Shown here: positions 38,797-47,868 of the stretch, piece by piece
Layout of the letters: every line of letters starts with the position of its first letter
How positions within the stretch are numbered: position 1 is the first letter of the stretch
NCBI GenBank assembly: GCA_022446985.1
Contig: JAKVBD010000003.1
Span: 1 to 64,000, forward strand
Source of the DNA: Lentisphaerales bacterium
Lineage (GTDB): Bacteria; Verrucomicrobiota; Lentisphaeria; Lentisphaerales; Lentisphaeraceae
Direction: 5' to 3'
DNA length: 64,000 nucleotides
Program-made: the position numbers and the translations under genes
The notes under the pieces: model-generated
The model's input: the letters and a program-made list of their open reading frames with translations, nothing else
What the model was told of the DNA's origin: nothing
The model's database searches: none

Positions 38797-38830
38797 AAGG
38801 GTGCCGGGAGAAACTCCCGCACCCTTTTTT
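38795..38830 (+). terminator. Terminator of the XRE regulator
   Basis: A long GC-rich hairpin, AAAAGGGTGCCGGGAG and CTCCCGCACCCTTTTTT around an AAA loop, immediately after the stop codon. Confidence 0.93.
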
Positions 38831-38908
38831 ATTATCCCAGCCATTTCTGGCAGACTAACTAATATCGGTGTATTATTAGCTTAACCATAAAGTCAGGACT
38901 CCCAGACC

Positions 38909-40165
38909 ATGTACAGTAAAAGCACACTTATTCTCGCACTTGTCTTCTGCCAGTCCCTTCTTTCCCAAATTCAAACTTACAACGACGGCCAGTTATACGG
39001 CATAAAGGATCTTAAAGGAAATGATCTTATACTTCCTATATTTTCTGAAGTCATTAGATCTGGGGAAGATACTTATGCAGTAAAAGCAAACGAAAAGTGG
39101 GGCTTACTCAACTATGCTGGAGAGTATATCTCTGAGTGTATCTACGACTCCATCTATCCATTTAAAAACAGTATCTGTAGAGTTAAATTCAATGAACTTT
39201 ATGGCTATCTCGATAAATTTGGCACACCTATAACAGAAACTGTCTATAAACGAGCTCACAATTTTGAAGCTGGTTATGCCCGTGTTCAGCTAAAAGACAA
39301 ATGGGGAATTATAAATTCAAATGGAAAATATATTGTCCTACCGGTTTTTGAAACCATTAGCCGAAAAGTCAATAAAATTACCCTGGTCCAACAAAACAAA
39401 AGATATGGTCTTCTAGGCGATCATTTCCAGAGTATTTCGAATAATCACCATACCAAATACAAATGGTTTTCTGCAACACATATCGCTCTTTTTGAAAACT
39501 CATCAGCCACTCTATACAACACCTCAGGACAACGACTCCGAACATTTAATGGTTCCGAACTAATGCCTTTTTCAAAAAGCTCCCTAAGGCTGAAGCAAAA
39601 TGACTTATGGGGAATTATTGGTTTTGATGGTTCGTGGACCATCCCTCCAAGCTTTACTACAATTGGCTCTTTAAACAACCAAATGGCTAGAATAAAGGAT
39701 GGAGAACTATATGGATTCATTAACCAAGATGCCGAGATTGTCTTCCCCCCTCAATACCCCAATGCTACAGAATTCTCAAAAGGCCTGGCAAAAGTTCAAA
39801 TTGGCAATTCATGGAAATGGATCAATACAAAAGGCAAAATCATTCTCACAGATGACGATATTACAATACAAGAACCTAAAATTACTGACCCCGCAATTCC
39901 ACAAGAGCCACAAATTGCCCCAAATGCCGAGTTAGAAACTCTCGATGCCTTAGAAAAAGTACGAACAAAAAATAATCGCATTCAAAGAGCGTCAGAAATC
40001 ATATACTACTATAGCTATCCCGGTTATTTTTATCGCCCATACTATAGACAAAGAATTATAAATCACTGTAGGCCTATTATTAGCTACTACGGGAGTGACT
40101 GGACAATTAGGGCTGGTGGTTGTGAAATACAGGCAGCCTACAATAAACCTCTGCACTTACGATAA
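38909..40165 (+). CDS. Exported WG-repeat protein
   Basis: 418 residues. An N-terminal signal peptide (about 1-20, STLILALVFCQSLLSQ) is followed by about seven or eight WG/KWG-type repeats over 25-310, for example KWGLLNYAGEYISECIYD, LYGYLDKFGTPITETVYK, KWGIINSNGKYIVLPVFE, LWGIIGFDGSWTIPPSF and LYGFINQDAEIVFPPQYP. One repeat (about 160-200) is degenerate. The C-terminal quarter is Tyr-rich (YYYSYPGYFYRPYYRQR). WG repeats usually mediate protein-protein contacts at the cell surface, and no enzyme activity is suggested. No close partner; the next gene is 90 nt downstream on the same strand. Confidence 0.8.
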   Translation: MYSKSTLILALVFCQSLLSQIQTYNDGQLYGIKDLKGNDLILPIFSEVIRSGEDTYAVKANEKWGLLNYAGEYISECIYDSIYPFKNSICRVKFNELYGYLDKFGTPITETVYKRAHNFEAGYARVQLKDKWGIINSNGKYIVLPVFETISRKVNKITLVQQNKRYGLLGDHFQSISNNHHTKYKWFSATHIALFENSSATLYNTSGQRLRTFNGSELMPFSKSSLRLKQNDLWGIIGFDGSWTIPPSFTTIGSLNNQMARIKDGELYGFINQDAEIVFPPQYPNATEFSKGLAKVQIGNSWKWINTKGKIILTDDDITIQEPKITDPAIPQEPQIAPNAELETLDALEKVRTKNNRIQRASEIIYYYSYPGYFYRPYYRQRIINHCRPIISYYGSDWTIRAGGCEIQAAYNKPLHLR

Positions 40166-40255
40166 AATTTTAATCATGACAGACTCTTCGAAATACTTGC
40201 ATTCAGATCTGCGATCTCTTAACTTAAAATATATTTCTTATATTTTAAGGACTCT

Positions 40256-41533
40256 ATGACTACCGAACTATCAATTTCTGATAGCACATTATTTGACTTA
40301 GACTGGTTTAAATCGATTGATAGAATACTTAAAAGGGCAAAGTTTGATAACTATTACGATCTATACCAGTACGATGACCATGGCTACATATTAGGTCCCG
40401 GCTCAATCCGTGGATTCTCCTTTGCCGTGTCTGCAAATAATCTAAAATGCCAAATGGAAGAATTCGCCAGTATAACTGACTGGCAATTGCTCTACACTCT
40501 TATAAAAGACCTGATTACCGAAGGCAGAGGTCTGATATTTTTAAATGGTAAACAAGACTCCCTTATAAACCTCACGAATAAAGATGCCTCCAACAAATAC
40601 CTAGAACATATGCGTCAAGCCATTATTGATAGTCGTGAGAAACTCACCCAGACAGATTCAGACATTCTGGAAATCAATGTAAATGATTTCACCATAAAAC
40701 TCAATCTAGAAAAACTAACCAAAGACCTGGAGAACAATCATGAACTTTGGGATAGCTTAGAAAAAACACTCATTTCACAAGTTAAAAAACTAGGTCCCTT
40801 GCATCATGCAAAAGTCGAAATTCTGCGGACTCCGGATGCCAATTTAAAACTGGTCAATTATCACCATCTGCCAACAATCATTACTAAAGAAGCCGACTAC
40901 ATCTCAATGAAAGGTATTACTAAATCATTGGAAGGACTTGTTCCCATAGATGATTTTAGACAAATTTTAAAAAACAAAATCAAAGACCTTAAAGTTTCCT
41001 ACTATATACCAGAAATAAACTTCCATGAAGAAACAAAGCTTTATGAAGCTCTCAAACAGGTCCAGATTGCTTATCCTAAAGAAATTTCTGAGGAAGAATT
41101 CCGAGAAGAAGAGGATGCTGTAGATGAGGCGAATGAAGAACTTTGGGAGCAATCTGCCAACCAGGTCATAGACCTCTTCCAGCAAGGCAAAAATATTGGA
41201 GAGATCACTCTCAGCATATGCTCAAATAAAGAAACTTCCGAGGCTGAAAAAGCTGTCGAACATGCAACGATGGAAGCCTTTAAACTGATTGCTAAAAATA
41301 AGCAACTTACCAGCACTCCTCAAGAACTTAAGAAAGAGCTGATGAGTAAGAATTTCACAGAAGCCATATGCGATTCTGTCATTAAAAATATTTTTAAAAG
41401 AATGAAAGAAATCGTCCCCGAAAAAGAACCTTCTGAACTCAAGAATATTGATGAGGGAGGCTGGCTAATTCTGGCATCATTTATAGCCATCTCTGTGATT
41501 GGAGCTCTTCTCTTAATTGTTAAGGCGCTATAA
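40256..41533 (+). CDS. Tail-anchored hypothetical protein
   Basis: 425 residues, no recognised domain. It is charged, alpha-beta in its first two thirds, with an acidic segment (EEEFREEEDAVDEANEELWEQ described at about 280-298), then helical to a C-terminal transmembrane segment (about 397-422, ILASFIAISVIGALLLIV) that leaves only a few residues outside. This implies a cytoplasmic protein anchored by its tail. It ends 17 nt before the left end of the IS21 element, so it is intact. Confidence 0.6.
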   Translation: MTTELSISDSTLFDLDWFKSIDRILKRAKFDNYYDLYQYDDHGYILGPGSIRGFSFAVSANNLKCQMEEFASITDWQLLYTLIKDLITEGRGLIFLNGKQDSLINLTNKDASNKYLEHMRQAIIDSREKLTQTDSDILEINVNDFTIKLNLEKLTKDLENNHELWDSLEKTLISQVKKLGPLHHAKVEILRTPDANLKLVNYHHLPTIITKEADYISMKGITKSLEGLVPIDDFRQILKNKIKDLKVSYYIPEINFHEETKLYEALKQVQIAYPKEISEEEFREEEDAVDEANEELWEQSANQVIDLFQQGKNIGEITLSICSNKETSEAEKAVEHATMEAFKLIAKNKQLTSTPQELKKELMSKNFTEAICDSVIKNIFKRMKEIVPEKEPSELKNIDEGGWLILASFIAISVIGALLLIVKAL

Positions 41534-41560
41534 ATGCTTCAATTTAAGCCTGTTAGCGAT

Positions 41561-41600
41561 CGAGTTATTTGTACCAGTAATGTTCGAGTTATTTGTACCA
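41561..41600. repeat. IS21 left-end transposase-binding repeats
   Basis: CGAGTTATTTGTACCA occurs exactly twice, at 41561-41576 and 41585-41600, with a 24-bp period. Confidence 0.85.
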
Positions 41601-41652
41601 CTTCGTAACTAAAAAACATTAAACTGATTTCTGAATAACTTCAGGAGTCATA

Positions 41653-43176
41653 ATGCCAAAGGTAATCGAAGTGACAACACAAGAAACGATAGGCTATTTA
41701 TCAGCTCAAGGCTGGTCAATCCGCAAAATATCCCGAGAATTAGAACTGCATCGTGGAACAGTACGTAAGTATCTTAAATGTACCAGCGACTCGAACACCG
41801 GGTCGGTTAAATGTACCAGCGACTCGAACACCGGGTCGGCTAATAAAAGGAACGGTCCGACTAGTCGTTGTTCCGAGTATCATGACTTTATCAAAAAGAG
41901 TTTTGAACAAGGTTTATCAGCGCAACGAATCTGGCAGGATCTTGTTGATCAATATAATTTTTCTAATGGTTATCAAAGTGTCAGTCGGTATGTTCGACAT
42001 CTAAAAAGCAAAGGCGAATTACCTTTTCGCGTCTTGCACAGCCTTCCCGGCGAAGAGGCCCAAATAGATTTTGGTCAGGGAGCCTGGGTTATCGATGAAA
42101 ATGGTAAACGAAAGAGACCTCATTTATTTCGTATTATTCTAAGTTATTCACGCAAAGCTTACAGTGAAGTTGTGTGGCAGCAAAGCACCGAAAGTTATAT
42201 ACGTGCTATTGAAAACAGCTTTCGTTATTTTGGCGGAGTTCCTCAAATTCTAATTCCAGATAATTTGAAAGCTGCAGTGATAAAAGCAGATGCTTATGAT
42301 CCGGAGCTCAATCCAAAACTGCGTTCTTTTGCCAAGCACTACAACTGCACAGTTCTTCCTGCTAAGGTTCGCCGTCCAGAGCACAAAGGTAAAGTAGAAA
42401 GTGCCGTAAAGTATTGTCAGGATAATGCCCTGAAAGGTAAAAGCTTTGACAGCCTGGCGCAGCAAAATGAATACTTGCGTAACTGGGAGCATAAAGTTGC
42501 GGATACCAGAATTCATGGTACAACTCAAATTCAGGTGCGCAAAGCTTTTGAAAATGTCGAAAAAGAAAAGCTTCAAACATTGCCACCAACACTGTTTCCC
42601 TGCTTTGAAGAGGGCGAGAGAATTGTTCAGCGTAATGGTCATGTTGAAATCTTAAAATCGTTTTATTCAGTTCCTCCCGAATACTTACGAAAAACAGTTT
42701 GGGTTAGATTTAATAATCGTATGGTTCGTATTTTTAATAGCAAAATGGAGCAAATTGCAGTTCACCCTAGAATGATTAAAGGTCAGTACAGTACTCAAAA
42801 GCTTCATATCCCGGAGAAGAAGATAAGCATGGGCGAACATGGTTCCGGCTACCTTATTCGACAGCTGGCTAAAATTGGCGATGCTTGTGCGATTTGGGGA
42901 GAAATCACTCTTCAAAATCGCGGAATTGAAGCTATCCGAGTAATGCAAGGCCTTGTTCAACTTCAGAAAAAATATACCAAAGAGCAGCTCAATAAAGCAG
43001 CTGTTGAGGCTGTTCGCAGTGAGTGTTATTACCTGAAAGACTTCAAAGATCTTATCGATCTGGATTCGGTTCAGCCAGAACTGGATCTCAATGAAGTACA
43101 TCCTTTAATGCGCAAAATGAGCAGCTATGAAGCATTAACGCCATTGGTGTTCGAAAAACTGGAGGACGTCAAATGA
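41653..43176 (+). CDS. istA: IS21 transposase IstA
   Basis: 507 residues. An N-terminal helix-turn-helix (AQGWSIRKISRELELHRGTVRKYL, given as about 15-38) binds the ends. The DDE catalytic core has Asp in EEAQIDFGQG, Asp in ILIPDNLKAAV and Glu in HKGKVESAVKY. The C-terminus includes a Mu-like beta-barrel region. Between the HTH and the core is an 11-residue tandem duplication (KCTSDSNTGSV/KCTSDSNTGSA). The stop overlaps the istB start (ATGA). SD AGGAG precedes the ATG. It looks intact and potentially active. Confidence 0.95.
   Translation: MPKVIEVTTQETIGYLSAQGWSIRKISRELELHRGTVRKYLKCTSDSNTGSVKCTSDSNTGSANKRNGPTSRCSEYHDFIKKSFEQGLSAQRIWQDLVDQYNFSNGYQSVSRYVRHLKSKGELPFRVLHSLPGEEAQIDFGQGAWVIDENGKRKRPHLFRIILSYSRKAYSEVVWQQSTESYIRAIENSFRYFGGVPQILIPDNLKAAVIKADAYDPELNPKLRSFAKHYNCTVLPAKVRRPEHKGKVESAVKYCQDNALKGKSFDSLAQQNEYLRNWEHKVADTRIHGTTQIQVRKAFENVEKEKLQTLPPTLFPCFEEGERIVQRNGHVEILKSFYSVPPEYLRKTVWVRFNNRMVRIFNSKMEQIAVHPRMIKGQYSTQKLHIPEKKISMGEHGSGYLIRQLAKIGDACAIWGEITLQNRGIEAIRVMQGLVQLQKKYTKEQLNKAAVEAVRSECYYLKDFKDLIDLDSVQPELDLNEVHPLMRKMSSYEALTPLVFEKLEDVK
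41776..41841. repeat. 33-bp tandem duplication inside istA
   Basis: Two adjacent 33-bp units, 41776-41808 and 41809-41841, differ by one base (GTT against GCT in the last codon). Each includes TGTACCAG, echoing the IS end motif. The frame is preserved. Confidence 0.93.
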
Positions 43177-43928
43177 ATCAAAATCTGCCAAACCTCTTAC
43201 GAGAACTGCGACTGTCCGGTGCTAAAGAAACGCTGGAAATCAGACTTCAGGAAGCACGTGCAGCTAATTTAACTCACGATGAATTCCTCGAAATTCTACT
43301 ACAAGATGAACGAAGCATTCGTAAACAAAGAAGGATGCAACGAATGCTAAAGAAAGCTGATTTCAAAGAAATGAAAACTATTGATGAGTTTGATTTTTCT
43401 TTCAACAAGAATATTCCAAGAGAGGATATTTATAATTTTGCTGCCGGTGAATTTATTCGACAAGCGAAAGATCTGCTGATGATAGGGCCTCCAGGAACTG
43501 GAAAGTCACATCTGGCTCAAGCCATTGGCTATTCTGCTATTAAGTTGAATTTCTCTGTATATTATCGCTCCATTTTTGATTTAGTCAGAGATTACTCGAG
43601 ACAGGAAATAGGTGTAGAACCTGAAAAAATATTGAATCGTTATCTAGTCACTGATTTACTGATTATTGATGACATGGGAATTAAACAATTAGGCCCAAAA
43701 GCATCTGAGTATTTATTCGAGGTGATCTTAAGAAGGCATCAAAATAGGTCCACAATCATGACTTCAAACAGACCACTGGAAGAATGGGGGAAACTACTAA
43801 ATGACGTTCCTGCTGCAACTGCAATTCTGGATAGATTTATGCAAACTGCAACGATTATTTCATTCAAAGGAAAAAGCTACAGACTAAAAGACAGAGCCGT
43901 TATGCAACCTCAAAAAGTTGAAACTTAA
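43173..43928 (+). CDS. istB: IS21 helper ATPase IstB
   Basis: 251 residues of the DnaC/IstB AAA+ family. Walker A is MIGPPGTGKSHLAQ (about 103-116) and Walker B LLIIDDMG (about 164-171), with sensor motif IMTSNRPLEEWG. IstB regulates target choice by assembling on DNA and handing it to IstA. It is translationally coupled to istA and is full length. Confidence 0.95.
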   Translation: MNQNLPNLLRELRLSGAKETLEIRLQEARAANLTHDEFLEILLQDERSIRKQRRMQRMLKKADFKEMKTIDEFDFSFNKNIPREDIYNFAAGEFIRQAKDLLMIGPPGTGKSHLAQAIGYSAIKLNFSVYYRSIFDLVRDYSRQEIGVEPEKILNRYLVTDLLIIDDMGIKQLGPKASEYLFEVILRRHQNRSTIMTSNRPLEEWGKLLNDVPAATAILDRFMQTATIISFKGKSYRLKDRAVMQPQKVET

Positions 43929-43954
43929 AATAATAGGATTTATTATGATCTGGG

Positions 43955-43994
43955 TGGTACAAATAAACCCGATAATTGGTGGTACAAATAAACC
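43955..43994. repeat. IS21 right-end transposase-binding repeats
   Basis: TGGTACAAATAAACC occurs at 43955-43969 and 43980-43994, inverted relative to the left-end repeats. Confidence 0.85.
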
Positions 43995-44006
43995 TGATCA
44001 CTGACA

Positions 44007-44455
44007 GCTTCATCTTCATTTTCGTAAATGTCTGCACCTATGCATATGAGGTAAGTCATAATCTCAGCACAATTTTTCTGACAAGATGAAATTAAGGCTT
44101 GTTGTAAAATCTTTTTGCGGTAATGTTCAAGCTCCCCCAAGTCATCGCCACCTAAAATACATTCAAAGAGATACTTCATCATAGCCAAGTCATCACTTGA
44201 AATTGATTCCCAGGCAATAAACTCAGTTACTTTGAGCCAAAACATATTCCTCTTAAGATTATGTTTATTTAAATATCGACTCAACAACTCAAAATAGTCA
44301 TGTTGAAAATCAAGAGACTCACTACTTTCCTGTATTTCTCTTGTGAATGATTGAAGTTTGGAGTTTATTCCAGGAAGTATCACTGACATGTCATTAATAC
44401 TAAACTGTGAAACAAAAGCAGCCAAATAGCTGCTTGAAACGGTGTGAGAAATCAT
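44007..44455 (-). pseudogene. Hypothetical protein truncated by IS21
   Basis: From the ATG at 44455 about 149 native residues are left, beginning MISHTVSSSYLAAFVSQFS and ending near IGADIYENEDEA. After that the frame enters the IS right end and stops at 43943 with 20 foreign residues (through LSGLFVPPRS). The last native part (MTYLICIGADIYENE) looks like part of an ankyrin-like helix-loop pair. The missing C-terminal part is not visible on the far side of the IS: only 17 nt remain there before the next gene. Confidence 0.65.
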
Positions 44456-44498
44456 CTACCCTGCCCTATAGCTTAAAAAGAGGAAAACCTCAAAAAGT

Positions 44499-44566
44499 AA
44501 GCCAACCCCCTTGGCTTAAAATTCTTAATACTTTAGAGCAGAGCGGTATAAATGCCGCTCCACTCT
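44499..44566 (-). terminator. Two adjacent hairpins after htpG
   Basis: AAGCCAA-CCCCC-TTGGCTT (44499-44517) and an imperfect AGAG..GAGCGG / CCGCTC..CTCT stem (44535-44566) lie between htpG and the truncated gene. Neither has a clear T-run on the minus strand. They may form the htpG transcript end. Confidence 0.5.
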
Positions 44567-44582
44567 ATAAAACTAATCTAGC

Positions 44583-46505
44583 TTAACTAAGATTAGCTTC
44601 CATCAGCTTTGTAATCTTTTGTGCAAAAGCTGCCGGATTCTGAACTGGAGAACCCTCAACAAGTAATGCTTGATCATAAAGTAAAGATGTAAAATCTTTA
44701 AACTGTTCTGAAGTTGAATCTGTTTCGGCTAGATTCATAACATGCTGAACAATTTTGTGATCTTTATTCAATTCAAGAATACGCTTTTGTTTCGGCATCC
44801 CCTGATTCATAGCTTCCATGATACGCTCCATATTAGCACTCATAGCATATTCATCAGCAACAAGACAACAAGGGCTGTCAGTAAGGCGTCTTGAGAAACG
44901 AACTTCTTTGATATCCTCATCGAGAGATTTTTGAATAGCTTCAAGTGGAGTTTTAAACTCTTCGGCTTCTTTCTTGATCTCTTCTTCATCCTGCTCATCG
45001 AGGTTAACATCACCTTTAACAATAGACTTAACTGGCTTACCGTCATATTCCATAAGACTTTGAGCAACCCACTCGTCGATTGGATCAAGGAAAAATAGAA
45101 CTTCAAAACCCTTCTTCTTGAAGATCTCAAGGTGCGGCGAATTTTCAACAGCACTTCTTGCCTGACCACTTACAAAGTAAATTTCCTTCTGATCTGATGG
45201 CATACGCTCAACATACTGCTTGAGAGAGATAAACTCACCAGCATTTGTGTTAGAGCTTTCGAAAAGCATAAGATCTTGAAGTTTCTCTTTATTGGCGAAG
45301 TCAGAGTGCATTCCCTCTTTAAGAACTTTGCCGAACTCTTTATAGAAAGTCAGGTACTTATCGTAGTCCTTATCTTTCATAGTTTTCAGAGCACCAAGAA
45401 CTTTCTTAACAAGATTAGACTGAATCTTTGCAATGAGTTTATCTTCCTGAAGAATTTCACGAGAAACGTTAAGAGGAAGATCTGCGGAATCAACCACACC
45501 TTTAACAAATCTCAGATACTCAGGCATAAGAGCTTTGCAGTCATCCATGATGAAAACACGCTTAACATAAAGGTGAACACCTTTCTTGTCGTTTTGTGTA
45601 AACATGTCAAATGGAGCTTTTTCAGGGATAAAAAGCACTGAGCTAAACTCAAAGTTACCTTCAACATTGAAGTGTATCGTTTCAAGAGGATTACCAAAGT
45701 CTCCGCTGATGTGCTTATAGAACTCTTTGTATTCATCTTCAGAAATGTCAGATTTGCTGCGAGTCCAAAGAGCTTTTTGTGAGTTAAGAGTATCTTCTTC
45801 GACAGTAACGATTGGCTCTGCGCCTTCGATTACCTTACCTTCTTCGTCTTTAGGAGTCTCAGTGTGAGTTACATCCATAACAACCGGGTATTCAAGATAA
45901 TCAGAGTACTGCTTAACGATCTTACGGATCTTCCACTCTTCCATGAACTCATCTGTATCTTCTTTGAGGAAAAGAGTAATCTCTGTACCACGAGTCGCTT
46001 TCTCAGCCTCTTCGATTGAGTAGCTGCCAGTACCTTTAGATCTCCACTTAACACCAGTAGACGGATCCTCTCCAGCTTTACGAGTGAAAACTTCAACTTC
46101 ATCTGCAACGATAAAGGAAGAGTAGAAACCAACACCAAACTGACCAATCATTTCAGGAAGATCGTTCTGTTTACTTTCATGAAGTTTCTGCATAAAAGCT
46201 TTTGTTCCAGAACGTGCAATAGTACCGATATTATTTTCAACATCTTCAACATTCATACCTATGCCGTTATCGATAATTTTAATCGTACGGGCTTCTTTAT
46301 CTGCAAAGATCTTGATTCTCCAGTTGGAGTCATCTTCTGCAATAGATTTGTCGGATAAGGATTCAAAACGCGCTTTATCAATTGCATCTGATGCATTGGA
46401 AAGTAATTCACGTAAGAAAATCTCGCGATTAGAATAAAGAGCAGAAATCACAAGATTCAGTAGCTCATTTACCTCTGTACGAAACTTTTTGGTCTTTTTG
46501 GCCAT
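44583..46505 (-). CDS. htpG: Molecular chaperone HtpG (Hsp90)
   Basis: 640 residues, full length. The N-terminal GHKL ATPase domain shows SNASDAIDKARFESL, DNGIGM, GTIARSGTKAF and GQFGVGFYSSF. The middle domain has VSREILQEDK and FVKGVVDSADLPLNVS, and a C-terminal dimerisation domain follows. It is a cytosolic ATP-dependent chaperone, monocistronic here. It reads away from the divergent zincin gene. Confidence 0.97.
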   Translation of the reverse strand: MAKKTKKFRTEVNELLNLVISALYSNREIFLRELLSNASDAIDKARFESLSDKSIAEDDSNWRIKIFADKEARTIKIIDNGIGMNVEDVENNIGTIARSGTKAFMQKLHESKQNDLPEMIGQFGVGFYSSFIVADEVEVFTRKAGEDPSTGVKWRSKGTGSYSIEEAEKATRGTEITLFLKEDTDEFMEEWKIRKIVKQYSDYLEYPVVMDVTHTETPKDEEGKVIEGAEPIVTVEEDTLNSQKALWTRSKSDISEDEYKEFYKHISGDFGNPLETIHFNVEGNFEFSSVLFIPEKAPFDMFTQNDKKGVHLYVKRVFIMDDCKALMPEYLRFVKGVVDSADLPLNVSREILQEDKLIAKIQSNLVKKVLGALKTMKDKDYDKYLTFYKEFGKVLKEGMHSDFANKEKLQDLMLFESSNTNAGEFISLKQYVERMPSDQKEIYFVSGQARSAVENSPHLEIFKKKGFEVLFFLDPIDEWVAQSLMEYDGKPVKSIVKGDVNLDEQDEEEIKKEAEEFKTPLEAIQKSLDEDIKEVRFSRRLTDSPCCLVADEYAMSANMERIMEAMNQGMPKQKRILELNKDHKIVQHVMNLAETDSTSEQFKDFTSLLYDQALLVEGSPVQNPAAFAQKITKLMEANLS

Positions 46506-46611
46506 AATTTAAATATTTCCTGAATATTTTGGATATTTTATTAAGCTATACAAAATCAGCAGCGAAATATATATTATCAGATAAATAGATTCAACTACGC
46601 GTGAAAGGACA

Positions 46612-47868
46612 ATGACAGAAAAATTTCAAGAATCCTCTCCTACACTTAAATTGCGCTTTTTAAAGTTGATTACTTATTCTGCATGCTTCCTTTCTCTCAT
46701 CGCGCTTTCTGCAATCATTCTTGTCATAGTAGTCAATCGTAAAATCCAGCCGGTTCACTCATGGATCGAAAACAGTCACATGGAAAGTTTTGGAGAATTT
46801 CTCGCGGGTTTAATTATCGAGCAAAAAGTAAACCTGCAAATAAAAGAAAGTAACAGCCCATTAAGTGACGAAGAAAAAAAAGCTTTCACCGAAATACTAT
46901 CAAAATATAAAAATAACAAAAAAGGCTTTAAGTTCTCTGATTTAGAAGCTCGCGACAAAAGATTTATAATTGCCCATCCCCATCTCAAGCCAATCCGTGC
47001 TGGAAAGTACCTGATTCTGACCAACTCAAATTCGGAGGACATCTATAAGTTTGGTGGAATTCTTGATGATCTCTACGTTAACTTCATCGATGAAATGATA
47101 GGTGCAGATTTTAAAGGAAACGGTCGTAGCAGGCCACATATCTGCTATCTCAAAAACCGCTCAGAATACCTCAAAGTCTCAAAAGAAGCAAACAAACACT
47201 TTCACGACACCCTTGGCTTTTTCTCTCCAGTAAAAAACTGTATCTATCTGTTTTCCAGAAAAGATTCTTTAGAAGGTTTAGAAGTTGAAGAAAAATTTGC
47301 CGAAGCTCTAGAACAAGGCTCCAAGAAATACCAAGGCCAGGACCTGGACTTATTTCTCGACACTCTTGAACTGAATAAATCCCGTTATCTGTCCAAGTTA
47401 GACGAAGAAACTATCTGTACCTTAAGGCATGAAGGAGCTCACCAATTATCCTACATGTTGGGTCTACACTCTCTGCGAGGCTTTGAAAAACGTTGGTTAA
47501 CAGAAGGAATTGCACAATATTTTGAGACTGTAACACCCGGCCAGACCAGACCAGCAAAGCGCGAGATGCTGCGTAAATTCTTAAGGGAAGGAAAGCTACA
47601 TGACTGGCAAACTCTAATCAACTCAGATGATACTACATTTAAAGCGCAGGCCTCAAAACACAGACAACTAGCCTACTCCCAATCTTGGTTACTCGTGAGG
47701 TTTTTGATGAAAAAGTATCGCCCTGAATTTTTCAAATTTATTAAATCTACCAGAGAAAAAGGCGCTCTCGATTCTCCACTAAAAGACATAGACATACTTT
47801 GCAATATCCTGGGGTCATCTATTAATAAATTATCTGCAGAGCTCAATTTAGAAATTGAAAATCTATAG
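46612..47868 (+). CDS. Membrane-anchored HExxH metallopeptidase-like protein
   Basis: 418 residues. A single N-terminal transmembrane segment (about 22-46, ITYSACFLSLIALSAI) suggests a membrane-anchored protein with an external domain. Near residue 275 is CTLRHEGAHQLSY, a HEGAH zinc-binding HExxH motif, and about 25 residues later WLTEGIAQYFE supplies the third, glutamate, ligand typical of gluzincins. The region around 140-225 resembles DUF1570-like peptidase MA-type proteins. The substrate is unknown. Confidence 0.72.
   Translation: MTEKFQESSPTLKLRFLKLITYSACFLSLIALSAIILVIVVNRKIQPVHSWIENSHMESFGEFLAGLIIEQKVNLQIKESNSPLSDEEKKAFTEILSKYKNNKKGFKFSDLEARDKRFIIAHPHLKPIRAGKYLILTNSNSEDIYKFGGILDDLYVNFIDEMIGADFKGNGRSRPHICYLKNRSEYLKVSKEANKHFHDTLGFFSPVKNCIYLFSRKDSLEGLEVEEKFAEALEQGSKKYQGQDLDLFLDTLELNKSRYLSKLDEETICTLRHEGAHQLSYMLGLHSLRGFEKRWLTEGIAQYFETVTPGQTRPAKREMLRKFLREGKLHDWQTLINSDDTTFKAQASKHRQLAYSQSWLLVRFLMKKYRPEFFKFIKSTREKGALDSPLKDIDILCNILGSSINKLSAELNLEIENL

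Larger units (their letters stand above)
41551..44006 (+). mobile_element. IS21-family insertion sequence, complete
   Basis: About 2456 bp with istA and istB on the plus strand. The ends match as imperfect inverted repeats starting TG and ending CA. The left is TGTTAGCGATCGAGTTATTT, and the right, read inward, is TGTCAGTGATCAGGTTTATT, each followed by GTACCA. Each end carries two copies of the TTATTTGTACCA motif, as is usual for IS21 transposase-binding sites. I find no convincing target duplication (left flank TTAAGCC, right flank GCTTCAT), so the insertion may have been followed by deletion. It truncates the minus-strand gene at 44007-44455. Confidence 0.9.

Noticed and set aside
41776-41841. 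Possible CRISPR-like repeat
   Set aside because: Only two adjacent units without spacers, in frame within istA; it is a tandem duplication.
42685-43101. 138-residue minus-strand frame inside istA
   Set aside because: Antisense to the IstA C-terminal region, with no SD or domain.
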